Below, in pieces: positions 9,490 through 17,201 of a stretch of 64,000 nucleotides of DNA. The position numbers and the translations under genes are program-made. The notes beneath the pieces are model-generated. The model did not search any database, was not told where the DNA came from, and saw only the letters and a list, made by a program, of their open reading frames with translations. Where the stretch lies: positions 63,506-127,505 of the forward strand of contig NZ_BFBX01000016.1 of NCBI RefSeq assembly GCF_003851045.1, given 5' to 3'. The stretch is from Paenibacillus sp. 598K (GTDB lineage Bacteria > Bacillota > Bacilli > Paenibacillales > Paenibacillaceae). Position 1 is the stretch's first letter, and each line of letters begins with the position of its first letter.

Positions 9490-10377
9490 TCAGTCTTCGA
9501 GCTGCTCGACGATGACCGAGACATCGAGCTCCGCGCCGCTGTTGCCGCGATAGACGCCTTTGACGGGTACGATATCCTTGTAATCGCGGCCGTGTCCCAG
9601 CTTGACATAACGCTCGCCGACGACGGAGGGATTGGTCGGATCAAAGGAGCACCAGCCCCGATTCGGTACATACGCCTCGACCCAGGCATGCGACGCGTGC
9701 TGAAAATTAGTGCCCTCCTCTTGCAGGTCGCCAATAAATTGATAGCCGCTCACATAACGCGCCGGCACGCCACGGCTGCGGCAGATGGTTATCATCAGGT
9801 GGGCGAAGTCCTGGCAGACGCCTCGCTTCGTGCCGATCATGTCGGCCACCTTCGTCTTCACATCCGTCGCCTCGGCGTCATAAGTGAACTCCTCGCGGAT
9901 CCGCTCCGACAGCGCACCCAGCCAGTCGAAGACGGCTTGCGGACTTTGCGACGCCCGTTCATCGGCACCCGCGAAGACGAGCACCTCGGGCGTCGCCGTC
10001 GTATAGGAGGTCGGCAGCAAATATTCGGCAAACCGGTTGTGCGCCTCCTCCCTGTCCAGCCAGGCCCAAGCCTCCTCAGGGGTGAAGAGGCGACCTGTAC
10101 GACTGCCCGTCTCGACGCGTCCAGGCTCCGTCGTCACGACCGTCATCTGGGTGCGAATCGTCAGCTTCCGATGCGGCTCATTGACCGAAAACGCCGTCAC
10201 CCGATTGCCGAAGAAGTCTTCGTAGGACTGGAGCGGCGCATTAGGCTCTACCGCGATTGCATGCTGATAGCAAGACTGCCATTCGTTGGTGCAGGGCGTC
10301 AGCCGCACTTCATTGACACTGTCCGTCACCGGTTGTGAATAGACGTACTCCGTCACGTGCATAATCCGCAGCTTCAT
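9490..10377 (-). CDS. Transglutaminase-like protease family protein
   Basis: 295 residues. An N-terminal beta domain (MKLRIMHVTEYVYSQPVTDS) of the bacterial transglutaminase N type is followed by the transglutaminase core with Cys in GTKRGVCQDFAHLM, His in HASHAWVEAYVPNRGW and Asp in SFDPTNPSV. The catalytic triad is complete. Its ATG overlaps the stop of the alpha-E gene (ATGA), so the two are translationally coupled. This is the last gene of the conserved ATP-grasp / alpha-E / transglutaminase operon, predicted to make or trim amide bonds on a peptide product; the product is unknown. Confidence 0.9.
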   Translation of the reverse strand: MKLRIMHVTEYVYSQPVTDSVNEVRLTPCTNEWQSCYQHAIAVEPNAPLQSYEDFFGNRVTAFSVNEPHRKLTIRTQMTVVTTEPGRVETGSRTGRLFTPEEAWAWLDREEAHNRFAEYLLPTSYTTATPEVLVFAGADERASQSPQAVFDWLGALSERIREEFTYDAEATDVKTKVADMIGTKRGVCQDFAHLMITICRSRGVPARYVSGYQFIGDLQEEGTNFQHASHAWVEAYVPNRGWCSFDPTNPSVVGERYVKLGHGRDYKDIVPVKGVYRGNSGAELDVSVIVEQLED

Positions 10378-11342
10378 GCGCTGGCCTCCCCGACGCGAAA
10401 AAACGTCTTGGCAAACGCCACACCAAGCTGCTGGCACGCCCCCAGCACCACCGTCAGCATCAGCCCGTCTCTATCCTGCTGCAAATCCTCCCGCTCCAGA
10501 CACGATAGCTCCGCAAGCACCTTGCCGGTCTGCCTGACGATCTTGCCATGACCCAGCTTCAGCCCCGTCTCCTGCAGCTCGAGGCTGCGCAGATGCGTAT
10601 CCATCGCGTCGAGAGCGAACCGAACCGAGCGAGGGAATGCCGGATGCAGCACGAGGAACTCGATGATCCCTTCCGGCGACATGCCGTCGGCATAATAGCG
10701 ACGGAACACCTGATAGCCGCTAACTGAGCGCAATACCGCCTGCAGATAAGGATAGGTCAATGGAGCGCCGCTCTCGCCAGCAACCATCGTGTTGCGGACG
10801 GCCTGCATAATCCGCAGCGTATTCTCCGCTCGCTCCAGATAACGCCCACATTCCATGAAGTGCCACTCATTCTCCCTAGCCATCACCGACTGGGCTACAC
10901 CCTGGTACAGCGCGGTCCATTCCTTGATGCGCTTGTAGAGCTGATGTGGCGAGTCCTTGGTCAGCTCCTCGCGATGCCGCTCCCGCAGCCAGAGATAGAA
11001 ACTGTTGACGACATCCCACAGCTCCGTCGGCACCTTCTCGCGCAACGTCCGCAGATTGCCTCGCGCATAATTAATGCATGCCACCAGCGAGTTGGGATTG
11101 TCGCGGTCAAGCGTGATGTAATGAAGCACATCCTCTTCGTCATACTGGCCATACTGCTGCTCATAGGCCGATCTGCTGCCGAGCGCATCGACGATGCGCG
11201 CCCACTTGTCGTCCTGCGCCTGATCAGCCGAGTGATGCTCCTGTTGCAGATGATAATGGACATCGATGAGCCGCGCATGGTTTTCCGCCCGCTCCATATA
11301 CCTTCCTACCCAGAACAATGCTTCTGCATTTCGATTCAACAT
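10374..11342 (-). CDS. Alpha-E domain protein (COG2307)
   Basis: 322 residues, all-helical. It starts with the family hallmark LNRNAEALFWVGRYMERAEN and has repeated helix motifs such as ECGRYLERAENTLRIM. GGAGG eight bases upstream selects the third of three clustered ATGs (11342). It sits between the ATP-grasp gene (30-base gap) and the transglutaminase gene (4-base overlap). In this cluster the alpha-E protein is a structural partner of the ATP-grasp enzyme; its exact role is not established. Confidence 0.88.
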   Translation of the reverse strand: MLNRNAEALFWVGRYMERAENHARLIDVHYHLQQEHHSADQAQDDKWARIVDALGSRSAYEQQYGQYDEEDVLHYITLDRDNPNSLVACINYARGNLRTLREKVPTELWDVVNSFYLWLRERHREELTKDSPHQLYKRIKEWTALYQGVAQSVMARENEWHFMECGRYLERAENTLRIMQAVRNTMVAGESGAPLTYPYLQAVLRSVSGYQVFRRYYADGMSPEGIIEFLVLHPAFPRSVRFALDAMDTHLRSLELQETGLKLGHGKIVRQTGKVLAELSCLEREDLQQDRDGLMLTVVLGACQQLGVAFAKTFFRVGEASA

Positions 11343-11372
11343 CGCCATCGCCTCCAGCATATATAGATTGGA

Positions 11373-12833
11373 TTATCGATTCAGCACCCACGTGTCCTTG
11401 ACGCCGCCGCCCTGCGAAGAGTTGACGACCAGCGAGCCCTCCTGCAGCGCAACACGGGTGAGACCGCCAGGGATGACATGCAGCTCCGAGCTGCCCATCA
11501 GGGCAAATGCCCGCAGATCGATGTGGCGCGGACACATCGTGCCGTTGTTCATAATCGGGGCCCGGGACAGCTTCATCGTCTCTTGGGCGATGTAGCGCTC
11601 CGGCGACTTGCGGATCTCCTCGGCGAATGCGGCGATCTCGCGCGCGCTCGCCTGCGGGCCAATCAGCATGCCGTAACCGCCGGAGAGCGACGTCTCCTTG
11701 ACCACCAGCTTGTCGAGATTGGCCAGTGTATACGCCAGATCCTCCTTGCGGCTGAGCAGATAGGTCGGGACATTGCCGAGGATCGGCTCTTCCCCGAGAT
11801 AGTAGCGGATCATGTCCGGCACATAGGCGTAGACTGCTTTGTCATCGGCGACGCCGGTGCCTGGCGCATTGGCGATCGCAACATTGCCGGCGCGATAAGC
11901 ATTCATCAGGCCAGGCACGCCGAGCATCGAATCGGGATGAAAGGCCAGCGGGTCGAGGTAGTCATCGTCGATCCGTCGGTAGATCACATCGACCTGGCGC
12001 AGGCCTCGTAGATCGCGCAGATAGATCTTCTGATCCTTGTACACAAGATCCCGGCCCTCGACCAGATGGATGCCCATCTGCTGCGCCAGGAACGTATGCT
12101 CGAAGAAAGCGGAGTTGTAAGGTCCGGGCGTCAGCAGGACGATAAAGGGATCGCGCTTGCCCGAAGGCGCTAAGGATCGCAAGGAGCTGAGGAAGTTATT
12201 GAGGCTTTGCTCGATGCCGCGCACGGAGCAAGAGAAGTATAGCTCGTGAAATAGCTCGCTCATCAGCGAGCGACCGGTATAAAGGTAGGAAAAGCCGGAT
12301 GGCGAACGGAGATTATCCTCCAGCACCAGATACTGTCCGCTCTCGTCGCGGATTAGATCGATGCCCGAAGTGGTCATATAGGCGTTGCCCGGCACATCCA
12401 GCCCCGCCATCTCGGGACGATAATATTTATTGCCGACGACCATCCGCCTCGGGATCAAGCCGTCTGCGATAATGTGCTGGCGATGATAGATGTCGTGGGT
12501 AAAAGCGTTCAAGGCGCGCACCCGCTGCTTCAACCCGCGCTCGATCATCTCCCATTCCTCGGCAGGAATGACGCGCGGGATGTAATCGAACGGAATCGTC
12601 CGTTCGAGTGGCTCCGGCTGATCGGGGGTATACAATGTAAACGTAATGCCCTCCTCAAGCATCCGCTGCTCGAGCGCATGCTGACGGTTCAGCAGCTCGC
12701 TCGGCTTGAGCCGGGAAAATAACTGGTGAACGGTTGCGTAGTGTGGACGCAGGGCGAGATCGGGATCGTACATTTCGTCAAAGAAAGATCGGGCATCATA
12801 ATAATACGGCTCCGGCTGTCTGGCTATCGACAT
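11373..12833 (-). CDS. Circularly permuted ATP-grasp protein (COG2308)
   Basis: 486 residues. Landmarks of the circularly permuted ATP-grasp family are FFDEMYDPD, RGLKQRVRALNAFTHDIY, DNLRSPSGFSYLYTGR, LLTPGPYNSAFFEHTFLA, VIYRRIDDDYLDP, NAPGTGVADDKAVYAYVPDMI and VVKETSLSGGYGMLIGP. Predicted to form an amide or peptide bond using ATP. Start at 12833, where GGAGGAGGGG precedes the ATG; the frame extends to 12896 without support. It is the first gene of the three-gene operon, behind a TTGACA/TATGAT promoter with nested palindromes, so the operon is probably repressor-controlled. Confidence 0.9.
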   Translation of the reverse strand: MSIARQPEPYYYDARSFFDEMYDPDLALRPHYATVHQLFSRLKPSELLNRQHALEQRMLEEGITFTLYTPDQPEPLERTIPFDYIPRVIPAEEWEMIERGLKQRVRALNAFTHDIYHRQHIIADGLIPRRMVVGNKYYRPEMAGLDVPGNAYMTTSGIDLIRDESGQYLVLEDNLRSPSGFSYLYTGRSLMSELFHELYFSCSVRGIEQSLNNFLSSLRSLAPSGKRDPFIVLLTPGPYNSAFFEHTFLAQQMGIHLVEGRDLVYKDQKIYLRDLRGLRQVDVIYRRIDDDYLDPLAFHPDSMLGVPGLMNAYRAGNVAIANAPGTGVADDKAVYAYVPDMIRYYLGEEPILGNVPTYLLSRKEDLAYTLANLDKLVVKETSLSGGYGMLIGPQASAREIAAFAEEIRKSPERYIAQETMKLSRAPIMNNGTMCPRHIDLRAFALMGSSELHVIPGGLTRVALQEGSLVVNSSQGGGVKDTWVLNR

Positions 12834-12915
12834 GCCAACCCCTCCTCCAATGGATGCGGATGCCGTGCTCCGAATCGCCAAAACCCGAACATTCAAGTTA
12901 TGTTAGGTGACACAA

Positions 12916-12964
12916 ATGGCGACATCCATATGATTTATACTATCAATCATACTGATATCGCCAT
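12916..12964. promoter_or_regulatory. Nested palindromic operator candidate
   Basis: Outer arms ATGGCGA (12916-12922) and TCGCCAT (12958-12964). An inner palindrome TATGATT / AATCATA (12929-12951) covers the -10 box. Two concentric dyads around the transcription start of the ATP-grasp operon point to a dimeric or tetrameric repressor. Confidence 0.55.
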
Positions 12965-12974
12965 TTAATGTCAA
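12946..12974 (-). promoter_or_regulatory. Sigma-A promoter of the ATP-grasp operon
   Basis: On the minus strand TTGACA (12974-12969), 17 bases, TATGAT (12951-12946). This is an excellent match, about 110 bases before the ATP-grasp ATG. Confidence 0.75.
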
Positions 12975-13007
12975 CTTATTTAACACAAAACCGAAAATTA
13001 AGCTCGC

Positions 13008-14021
13008 CTACACCGTCGCCTCTTCCTTCAGCTGTTCGAGGTCCCGCGAGACCTTATCAATCATCGTGACAAAGCTGGCCAGCTCCTGCGAGCGCGCCGC
13101 TTGCAGACGCGCTTGTCTGCTGGTCGACTCGGACTCTTGCCGGACGTCGGCTACCTTGCGGACGATGCGCTCAAGCCGGCTCTGGATATCCTCCAACGCC
13201 TGTCGCGAGGATGCCGCAAGCTTGCGCACCTCGCCCGCCACCACCTCGAAGCCGCGTCCATGCTCGCCGGCACGCGCCGCCTCGATCGCCGCATTGAGGC
13301 CGAGCAGATGCGTCTGATCGGAGATGCCGCGGATCAAGGTGCCCATCTCGCTAATATCGTCAATCTCATGACGCAGCTCACCTAACAGATGGTGGGACTT
13401 ATCCTGCGCCTCCGCCGTGGAGACCGCTGTCTCGGCGATCGTCCTGGAGCTCTCGTCGAGCTGCACGATCATCCCGGCCAGCTGCTGTACCGCCTCGGTG
13501 ATCGTCTGCAGCAGACGCTCCTGCTGGCTGGCGAGCGTCTGCAGCTGCTGCTGCTCGGCCTGCTCGTACGCTTCAAGGACGAGCTGAGAGTCGAGATTAA
13601 ACATCTTGGTCAGTGCGAACAGCACGCGATGCCACGCCTCAGGCAGCAATCGCTGCAGGATGTCTGCGGCCAGGTCCGTGTAGACCATATAGGTGCCCAG
13701 ATACCAATCTGTCGTCAAGCCGATGCGGGAGTGGACCAGACCGATCCGGATGCGATGATCGATATACGCATCGTCGACCACTCCATCCGCAAGCGAGAGC
13801 CAATATTCGCGCTGGGTATCCTTCAAGCGGGAGATCGTACTGAACCGTTCGATAATCTGCCGCAGCTCAGCCTCTTGCTGTATGCGATCATAGAGCCGGT
13901 CGACCACTTCCTCTACGATCCGCTCGAACAACGGTCGATGGCTCGCCAGCAGCTGCAGATCCGCCTCCTTAATACCGGTATATTGAACTTGTTTCAGTCG
14001 ATGAGGCGATAGATTATTCAT
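13008..14021 (-). CDS. HemAT-like globin-coupled aerotaxis transducer, short form
   Basis: 337 residues. An N-terminal protoglobin-like sensor (about 1-170, with a likely proximal His in [20 protein letters not shown]) is followed by a methyl-accepting signalling domain with the conserved hairpin tip [29 protein letters not shown] (tip at about 245-270). It is soluble, with no membrane helix, and senses oxygen in HemAT. It is clearly shorter than the 432-residue Bacillus HemAT: little coiled coil remains after the tip, so methylation sites may be few. Start ATG with GGGAAGGAAAG upstream. The promoter TTGAAT-16-TATAAT overlaps the end of the LytTR gene. Confidence 0.85.
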   Translation of the reverse strand: MNNLSPHRLKQVQYTGIKEADLQLLASHRPLFERIVEEVVDRLYDRIQQEAELRQIIERFSTISRLKDTQREYWLSLADGVVDDAYIDHRIRIGLVHSRIGLTTDWYLGTYMVYTDLAADILQRLLPEAWHRVLFALTKMFNLDSQLVLEAYEQAEQQQLQTLASQQERLLQTITEAVQQLAGMIVQLDESSRTIAETAVSTAEAQDKSHHLLGELRHEIDDISEMGTLIRGISDQTHLLGLNAAIEAARAGEHGRGFEVVAGEVRKLAASSRQALEDIQSRLERIVRKVADVRQESESTSRQARLQAARSQELASFVTMIDKVSRDLEQLKEEATV

Positions 14022-14074
14022 AGCTGTGTCTTTCCTTCCCTGGACCTTGGTAATGTTTTCTTATTCCCCTCTCC

Positions 14075-14102
14075 ATTATATCGATTCGAGTTGGACATTC
14101 AA
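14075..14102 (-). promoter_or_regulatory. Promoter for the HemAT-like gene
   Basis: Minus strand TTGAAT (14102-14097), 16 bases, TATAAT (14080-14075), 54 bases before the ATG at 14021. Its -35 overlaps the LytTR stop codon. Confidence 0.5.
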
Positions 14103-14491
14103 GACCAGAATGAAAGCGAATGCAATACTGCAAGCCTCCTTGACGCGAGATAAGGCGCAATCGACTCTCGCAAATGCCCGGGCAGCTTGTCCACTCTTGC
14201 CGCAGATACGGAGGCTCGTATTTGAGCGCCGCCCTCCGACTCGAGTATAACTTGCCGGTATTCCGAATCATATTCGCTAATCCGCCCGGTGTTGACGATA
14301 TTGTTGCGGTCGAGCGATTCGAACCCTTGCTTCTGTAGCGCCGGCAACAGCTCAGCCATCGTCCGGGCGTAGCCAAATTCGCCTTCGCTTGTTCGGAAAA
14401 GCGGTCCCTTGCTCGTTAAAGTAATAATCAGCACATCCTCGATCGGCACCTCGATCAGCTTTCCGTTCTCGTCTGCCAATACGAATTTCAC
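14099..14491 (-). CDS. LytTR DNA-binding domain protein
   Basis: 130 residues that are almost only a LytTR domain (about 15-105: EDVLIITLTSKGPLFRTSEGEF, FESLDRNNIVNTGRISEYD, IRASVSAARVDKL). There is no receiver domain and no membrane helix, so it is a stand-alone regulator. The GTG start has GGAGGGG 7 bases upstream. The promoter region contains a perfect GAAC-N4-GTTC LexA box in its spacer, so expression is probably part of the SOS response. It lies between the HemAT-like gene and prkA. Confidence 0.75.
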   Translation of the reverse strand: MKFVLADENGKLIEVPIEDVLIITLTSKGPLFRTSEGEFGYARTMAELLPALQKQGFESLDRNNIVNTGRISEYDSEYRQVILESEGGAQIRASVSAARVDKLPGHLRESIAPYLASRRLAVLHSLSFWS

Positions 14492-14525
14492 AGCCGCCCC
14501 TCCATTTCAGCATTCTCTTTTTTTC

Positions 14526-14554
14526 ATTATACAGAACATTTGTTCTCAAAACAA
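14526..14554 (-). promoter_or_regulatory. SOS-type promoter with LexA box for the LytTR gene
   Basis: Minus strand TTGTTT (14554-14549), 17 bases, TATAAT (14531-14526). GAACAAATGTTC (14545-14534), a Firmicute LexA box, lies exactly inside the spacer where binding would block RNA polymerase. Confidence 0.65.
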
Positions 14555-14565
14555 TCCCCTCACAA

Positions 14566-14593
14566 TTTGAAAAAGCAGACCCTCAGGTCTGCT
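14566..14593 (-). terminator. prkA terminator
   Basis: On the minus strand AGCAGACC / GGTCTGCT hairpin with a 4-base loop followed by TTTTTC, 27 bases after the prkA stop. Confidence 0.8.
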
Positions 14594-14619
14594 CAGTCTG
14601 GTTAGCGGTGATCTTTTCA

Positions 14620-15660
14620 TTACCGGTTCAGCAGGCTGCCGACATACCGCAGCAATTCGTTGGCGCATACCGGGCAATAGCCATGCTCATCCATCAGCCG
14701 CTTGGTTACCTCGTTTATTCGTTTGAGCTGCAGTTCATCCGGCGTTTTGGTCGAGGTTGTTATTTTGACGATGTCCTTCAGGTCGGTGAACAGCTTTTTC
14801 TCGATCGCCTCGCGCAGCCGGTCATGACTGGCATAGTCGAACCTTTTTCCTTTGCGGGAGTAACTGGAGATGCGGATGAGGATTTCCTCCCGGAACGCTT
14901 TTTTGGCATTTTCCGAGATGCCAATCTGCTCCTCAATCGAGCGCATCAGTCGCTCATCCGGATCCATCTCCTCGCCCGTGAGCAAGTCCTTGATCTTCGA
15001 CCAATTGCAAAACGCTTCGATGTTGTCAAGGTAGTTTTCGAAAAGAGTCCGGGCCGACTCCTCAAAGGAATAGACAAAAGCTTTCTGCACTTCTTTTTTG
15101 GCCAGATTGTCATATTCCTTGCGAGCGACAGAAATAAAATTTAGGTACTTCTCCCGCTCCTCCTTCGTAATCGAAGGATGCTGGTCGAGTCCGTCCTTGA
15201 GCGCCCGCAGCACATCAAGCGCATTGATGCATTGCAGATCCTGTTTGATGAGCGCACTGGATATACGATTGATTACATAACGCGGATCGATGCCTGACAT
15301 CCCTTCATCCGTATATTCATTTTGCATCTCCTTCAGATCGGCGTCCTTGAACCCTTCGACCTCTTCGCCGTCGTACATGCGCATTTTCTTCACCGGATCC
15401 ATGCCTTGCTTTTTGGAGTCCTTGAGCCGCGTCAGGATCGAGAAGATCGCCGCCGAGCGGAGCGAATGCGGGGCGATATGAATATGCTTCATGTCGCTCT
15501 GCAGGATCAGCTTGCTGTAGATTTTCTCCTCCTCCGACACCTTCAGGTTGTAAGGAATCGGCATGACGATCATCCGCGACTGCAGCGCTTCGTTTTTCTT
15601 GTTGCTGATGAACGATTTGTACTCTGTCTCATTGGTATGGGCGATGATCAGCTCATATGC
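14620..15660 (-). CDS. prkA: PrkA serine protein kinase, C-terminal part, gene split by prophage
   Basis: The 344 C-terminal codons of prkA (whole protein about 631 residues). From ELIIAHTNETEYKSFISNKK to the ending ANELLRYVGSLLNR the sequence follows PrkA closely: end of the AAA+-like core, then the PrkA kinase-like domain. The Walker A half is absent. The match stops abruptly at about 15655: the normal ..ISADELI.. becomes ..IAYELI.., a TAG occurs six codons further upstream, and phage DNA follows. The only upstream start is a TTG without a ribosome site, so the fragment is probably not made in the lysogen. The N-terminal part should lie beyond 64 kb. Excision would restore the gene. Confidence 0.9.
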   Translation of the reverse strand, partial: AYELIIAHTNETEYKSFISNKKNEALQSRMIVMPIPYNLKVSEEEKIYSKLILQSDMKHIHIAPHSLRSAAIFSILTRLKDSKKQGMDPVKKMRMYDGEEVEGFKDADLKEMQNEYTDEGMSGIDPRYVINRISSALIKQDLQCINALDVLRALKDGLDQHPSITKEEREKYLNFISVARKEYDNLAKKEVQKAFVYSFEESARTLFENYLDNIEAFCNWSKIKDLLTGEEMDPDERLMRSIEEQIGISENAKKAFREEILIRISSYSRKGKRFDYASHDRLREAIEKKLFTDLKDIVKITTSTKTPDELQLKRINEVTKRLMDEHGYCPVCANELLRYVGSLLNR

Positions 15661-15672
15661 AATTAACTGATA
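15645..15672. other. Phage-host junction (attachment site) inside prkA
   Basis: PrkA coding similarity ends within the codons for A-Y-E-L (about 15649-15660), and A+T-rich phage DNA with stops starts at once. The exact core cannot be fixed because the second junction is outside the window. Confidence 0.75.
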
Positions 15673-15740
15673 CAACTAAAAGAATAATAAGTCTGAATAA
15701 TGTTGATGGATCAGCATAAATTGGGACAAAGGAGATGGTT

Positions 15741-16298
15741 GTGTTGCCAAGGAAATTGTCATTCGAAATGAAATACGTCCACCTCGGGATGTGGAAGCAA
15801 GTTTGCAAAGATTTATCGAATTGCAAGTACAATGCTTCCTACGACTTGCATAGAGAGTTTCTTTCTGGATGTGTAGCCGAAAGGTCTTTCTTGAAATCTA
15901 ACAACTTAGATCTCGTCTTCTGGTCTGGTTGTCTTGGATGGAGGCTTCGGAAGGATTGGGTTGTGAAGATTGAAAAGATTGAGGAGTTAAAGAAAGAGAC
16001 CTACAGACCACTCCGGGACATCGTCGATCACCAATGCAGACCCCAAGGGTTTCACGGAATAGCTTCCTATAAATATCCCGAATTAAGTGAAGAAGAACTA
16101 GATCGTGTTGACGACTGGTACTGTATCGGATTGCCTTACGCATTAGTGGTCTATCATTATGACGATATCCCATTAGAGACAGACTATAGTTATGCGGAGC
16201 TTATGACAAGCAAGAATCCTGTTGCGATCATCAACGCTAAGTCAGAGATGGAGCTCGCAGCAGAAGAAGAAATAGCTCGGAACAGATTACATGCATAG
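15741..16298 (+). CDS. Hypothetical protein at the phage edge
   Basis: 185 residues; no family recognised. Low-GC codon use compared with the host. Aromatic and charged: WSGCLGWRLRKDWVVKIEKI in the middle and a basic-acidic C-terminus; no signal peptide. AAAGGAG ends six bases before GTG 15741; ATG 15735 is too close and TTG 15744 is possible. It is the outermost phage gene, transcribed towards the phage interior and away from prkA, ending at a bidirectional terminator. Outermost independent genes in prophages are often cargo expressed in the lysogen; here that is inference. Confidence 0.55.
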   Translation: MLPRKLSFEMKYVHLGMWKQVCKDLSNCKYNASYDLHREFLSGCVAERSFLKSNNLDLVFWSGCLGWRLRKDWVVKIEKIEELKKETYRPLRDIVDHQCRPQGFHGIASYKYPELSEEELDRVDDWYCIGLPYALVVYHYDDIPLETDYSYAELMTSKNPVAIINAKSEMELAAEEEIARNRLHA

Positions 16299-16312
16299 AT
16301 TTTATCCTAAAA

Positions 16313-16351
16313 CAAAAAAACGACAGCCGTTTAATGGCCGTCGTTTTTTTT
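16313..16351. terminator. Bidirectional terminator at end of early operon
   Basis: AACGACAGCC / GGCCGTCGTT hairpin flanked by A-rich sequence on the left and T8 on the right. It stops both the plus-strand edge gene and the long minus-strand operon. The stop codon of the last operon gene lies inside the stem. Confidence 0.85.
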
Positions 16352-16534
16352 GTTGGATCGGAGAGCGATTTCCGCAAGTCTTCTATAAAGTCCGTCGAGT
16401 TCTTCTTCTGTGGGCAAGTTCTCAGGCACTATGAGTCCAATTCTCCTTCCTTCCTTGCCCTCGATGTAGTGGGTCACTTTTTCTTTGATGTTTTCGAGAG
16501 AATCCACTTCCTTTATATGTTTAGCAGCTTCCAA
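16331..16534 (-). CDS. Small phage protein, last gene of the early operon
   Basis: 67 residues, helical and charged (EAAKHIKEVDSLENIKEKV; LPTEEELDGLYRRLAEIAL). No family recognised. TTG start with GGAGGGAGAG upstream. Its stop lies in the terminator stem. It directly follows the ArpU-type gene. Confidence 0.55.
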   Translation of the reverse strand: MEAAKHIKEVDSLENIKEKVTHYIEGKEGRRIGLIVPENLPTEEELDGLYRRLAEIALRSNKKNDGH

Positions 16535-16592
16535 TGCTCTCCCTCCCTCTCCTGAGTGGTGGCTTTACATCTTATTCCGATTCGCTTGTCCA

Positions 16593-17075
16593 TTATGATG
16601 ATCCATTTACAATCGACTCTATCTGCAAGATGTGCATGTCATCCAAAATGAACGCCAGTCTGTAAAATGCCTTCCACCTTATTTTGATGTAGGTGTCTTT
16701 ACTAATTGCTGGATTAAAGATTTGTTGATACACCATCCAATCAAAGACATAATCATCTTTCATATATCTTTCTTCTATTAATAGTCTTTCTTTTGGGTGG
16801 AGTCGCTTGACAGCTCTATCGATCTTATTACAGTACTCCCGCCGAACTGCTGCTCCATCAACATTATGGATAGCAATATTGGCCGTCTGATCGCTAGTTG
16901 TTCCTGTGTAACTTCGAGGCATGTCACTATACGATGCTGTTGTGCTTGCCTCTCGTTCCTCAAGAGTGATTGTTTTGAACATCCGGTACTTTTCTAGAAC
17001 AGCTTCGACCACAACTTGCGTCCGTTTCTTGTCCAATTCAGGAAGTTCAAACTCCATTTGCTTGTGTCTCACCAC
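16593..17075 (-). CDS. ArpU-family phage late transcriptional regulator
   Basis: 160 residues. The pattern is that of ArpU/RinA-like regulators found just before terminase in many Gram-positive phages: an N-terminal segment MEFELPELDKKRTQVVVEAVL with VLEKYRMFKTI, a variable Ser/Thr linker, and a sigma-region-4-like C-terminal part AVKRLHPKERLLIEERYM..DYVFDWMVYQQI...SKDTYIKIRWKAFYRLAFIL. It likely activates the late (packaging and structural) promoter. Start is one of two tandem GTGs after AAAGGGG. In the prophage the attachment site lies between this gene and the late genes; in the circular phage they would be neighbours. Confidence 0.75.
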   Translation of the reverse strand: MVRHKQMEFELPELDKKRTQVVVEAVLEKYRMFKTITLEEREASTTASYSDMPRSYTGTTSDQTANIAIHNVDGAAVRREYCNKIDRAVKRLHPKERLLIEERYMKDDYVFDWMVYQQIFNPAISKDTYIKIRWKAFYRLAFILDDMHILQIESIVNGSS

Positions 17076-17102
17076 ATCACCCCTTTGGGGCCGATTGGCC
17101 CC

Positions 17103-17201
17103 CTATCTATTGAAATACCAGATGCTCCACATGACGATTGCCCAGAAGACCAATACCCCGCCGTAAACGGATATGTTTAGCCAGTCTGGACGCCACTTCA
17201 T
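17103..17201 (-). CDS. 32-residue membrane peptide
   Basis: M-K-W-R-P-D-W-L-N-I-S then one hydrophobic helix (VYGGVLVFWAIVMWSIWYF) and N-R. Its ATG overlaps the stop of the upstream gene (ATGA), so it would be translated by coupling. Its position just before the ArpU-type gene is typical of tiny phage membrane proteins. Function unknown. Confidence 0.6.
   Translation of the reverse strand: MKWRPDWLNISVYGGVLVFWAIVMWSIWYFNR

Noticed and set aside
9343-10338. Long plus-strand frame opposite the transglutaminase gene
   Set aside because: Antisense shadow in high-GC DNA; no domain, no ribosome site, and the minus-strand gene is certain.
11478-12011. Plus-strand frame opposite the ATP-grasp gene
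   Set aside because: Shadow of a certain gene; composition typical of an antisense frame.
14014-14376. Minus-strand frame overlapping the LytTR gene
   Set aside because: Other-frame shadow without ribosome site; the LytTR frame has a clear family match.
15661-15675. TTG at 15675 as a true start for a 351-residue PrkA protein
   Set aside because: No ribosome site, the seven extra residues come from phage DNA, and the fragment lacks the N-terminal half of the conserved core.
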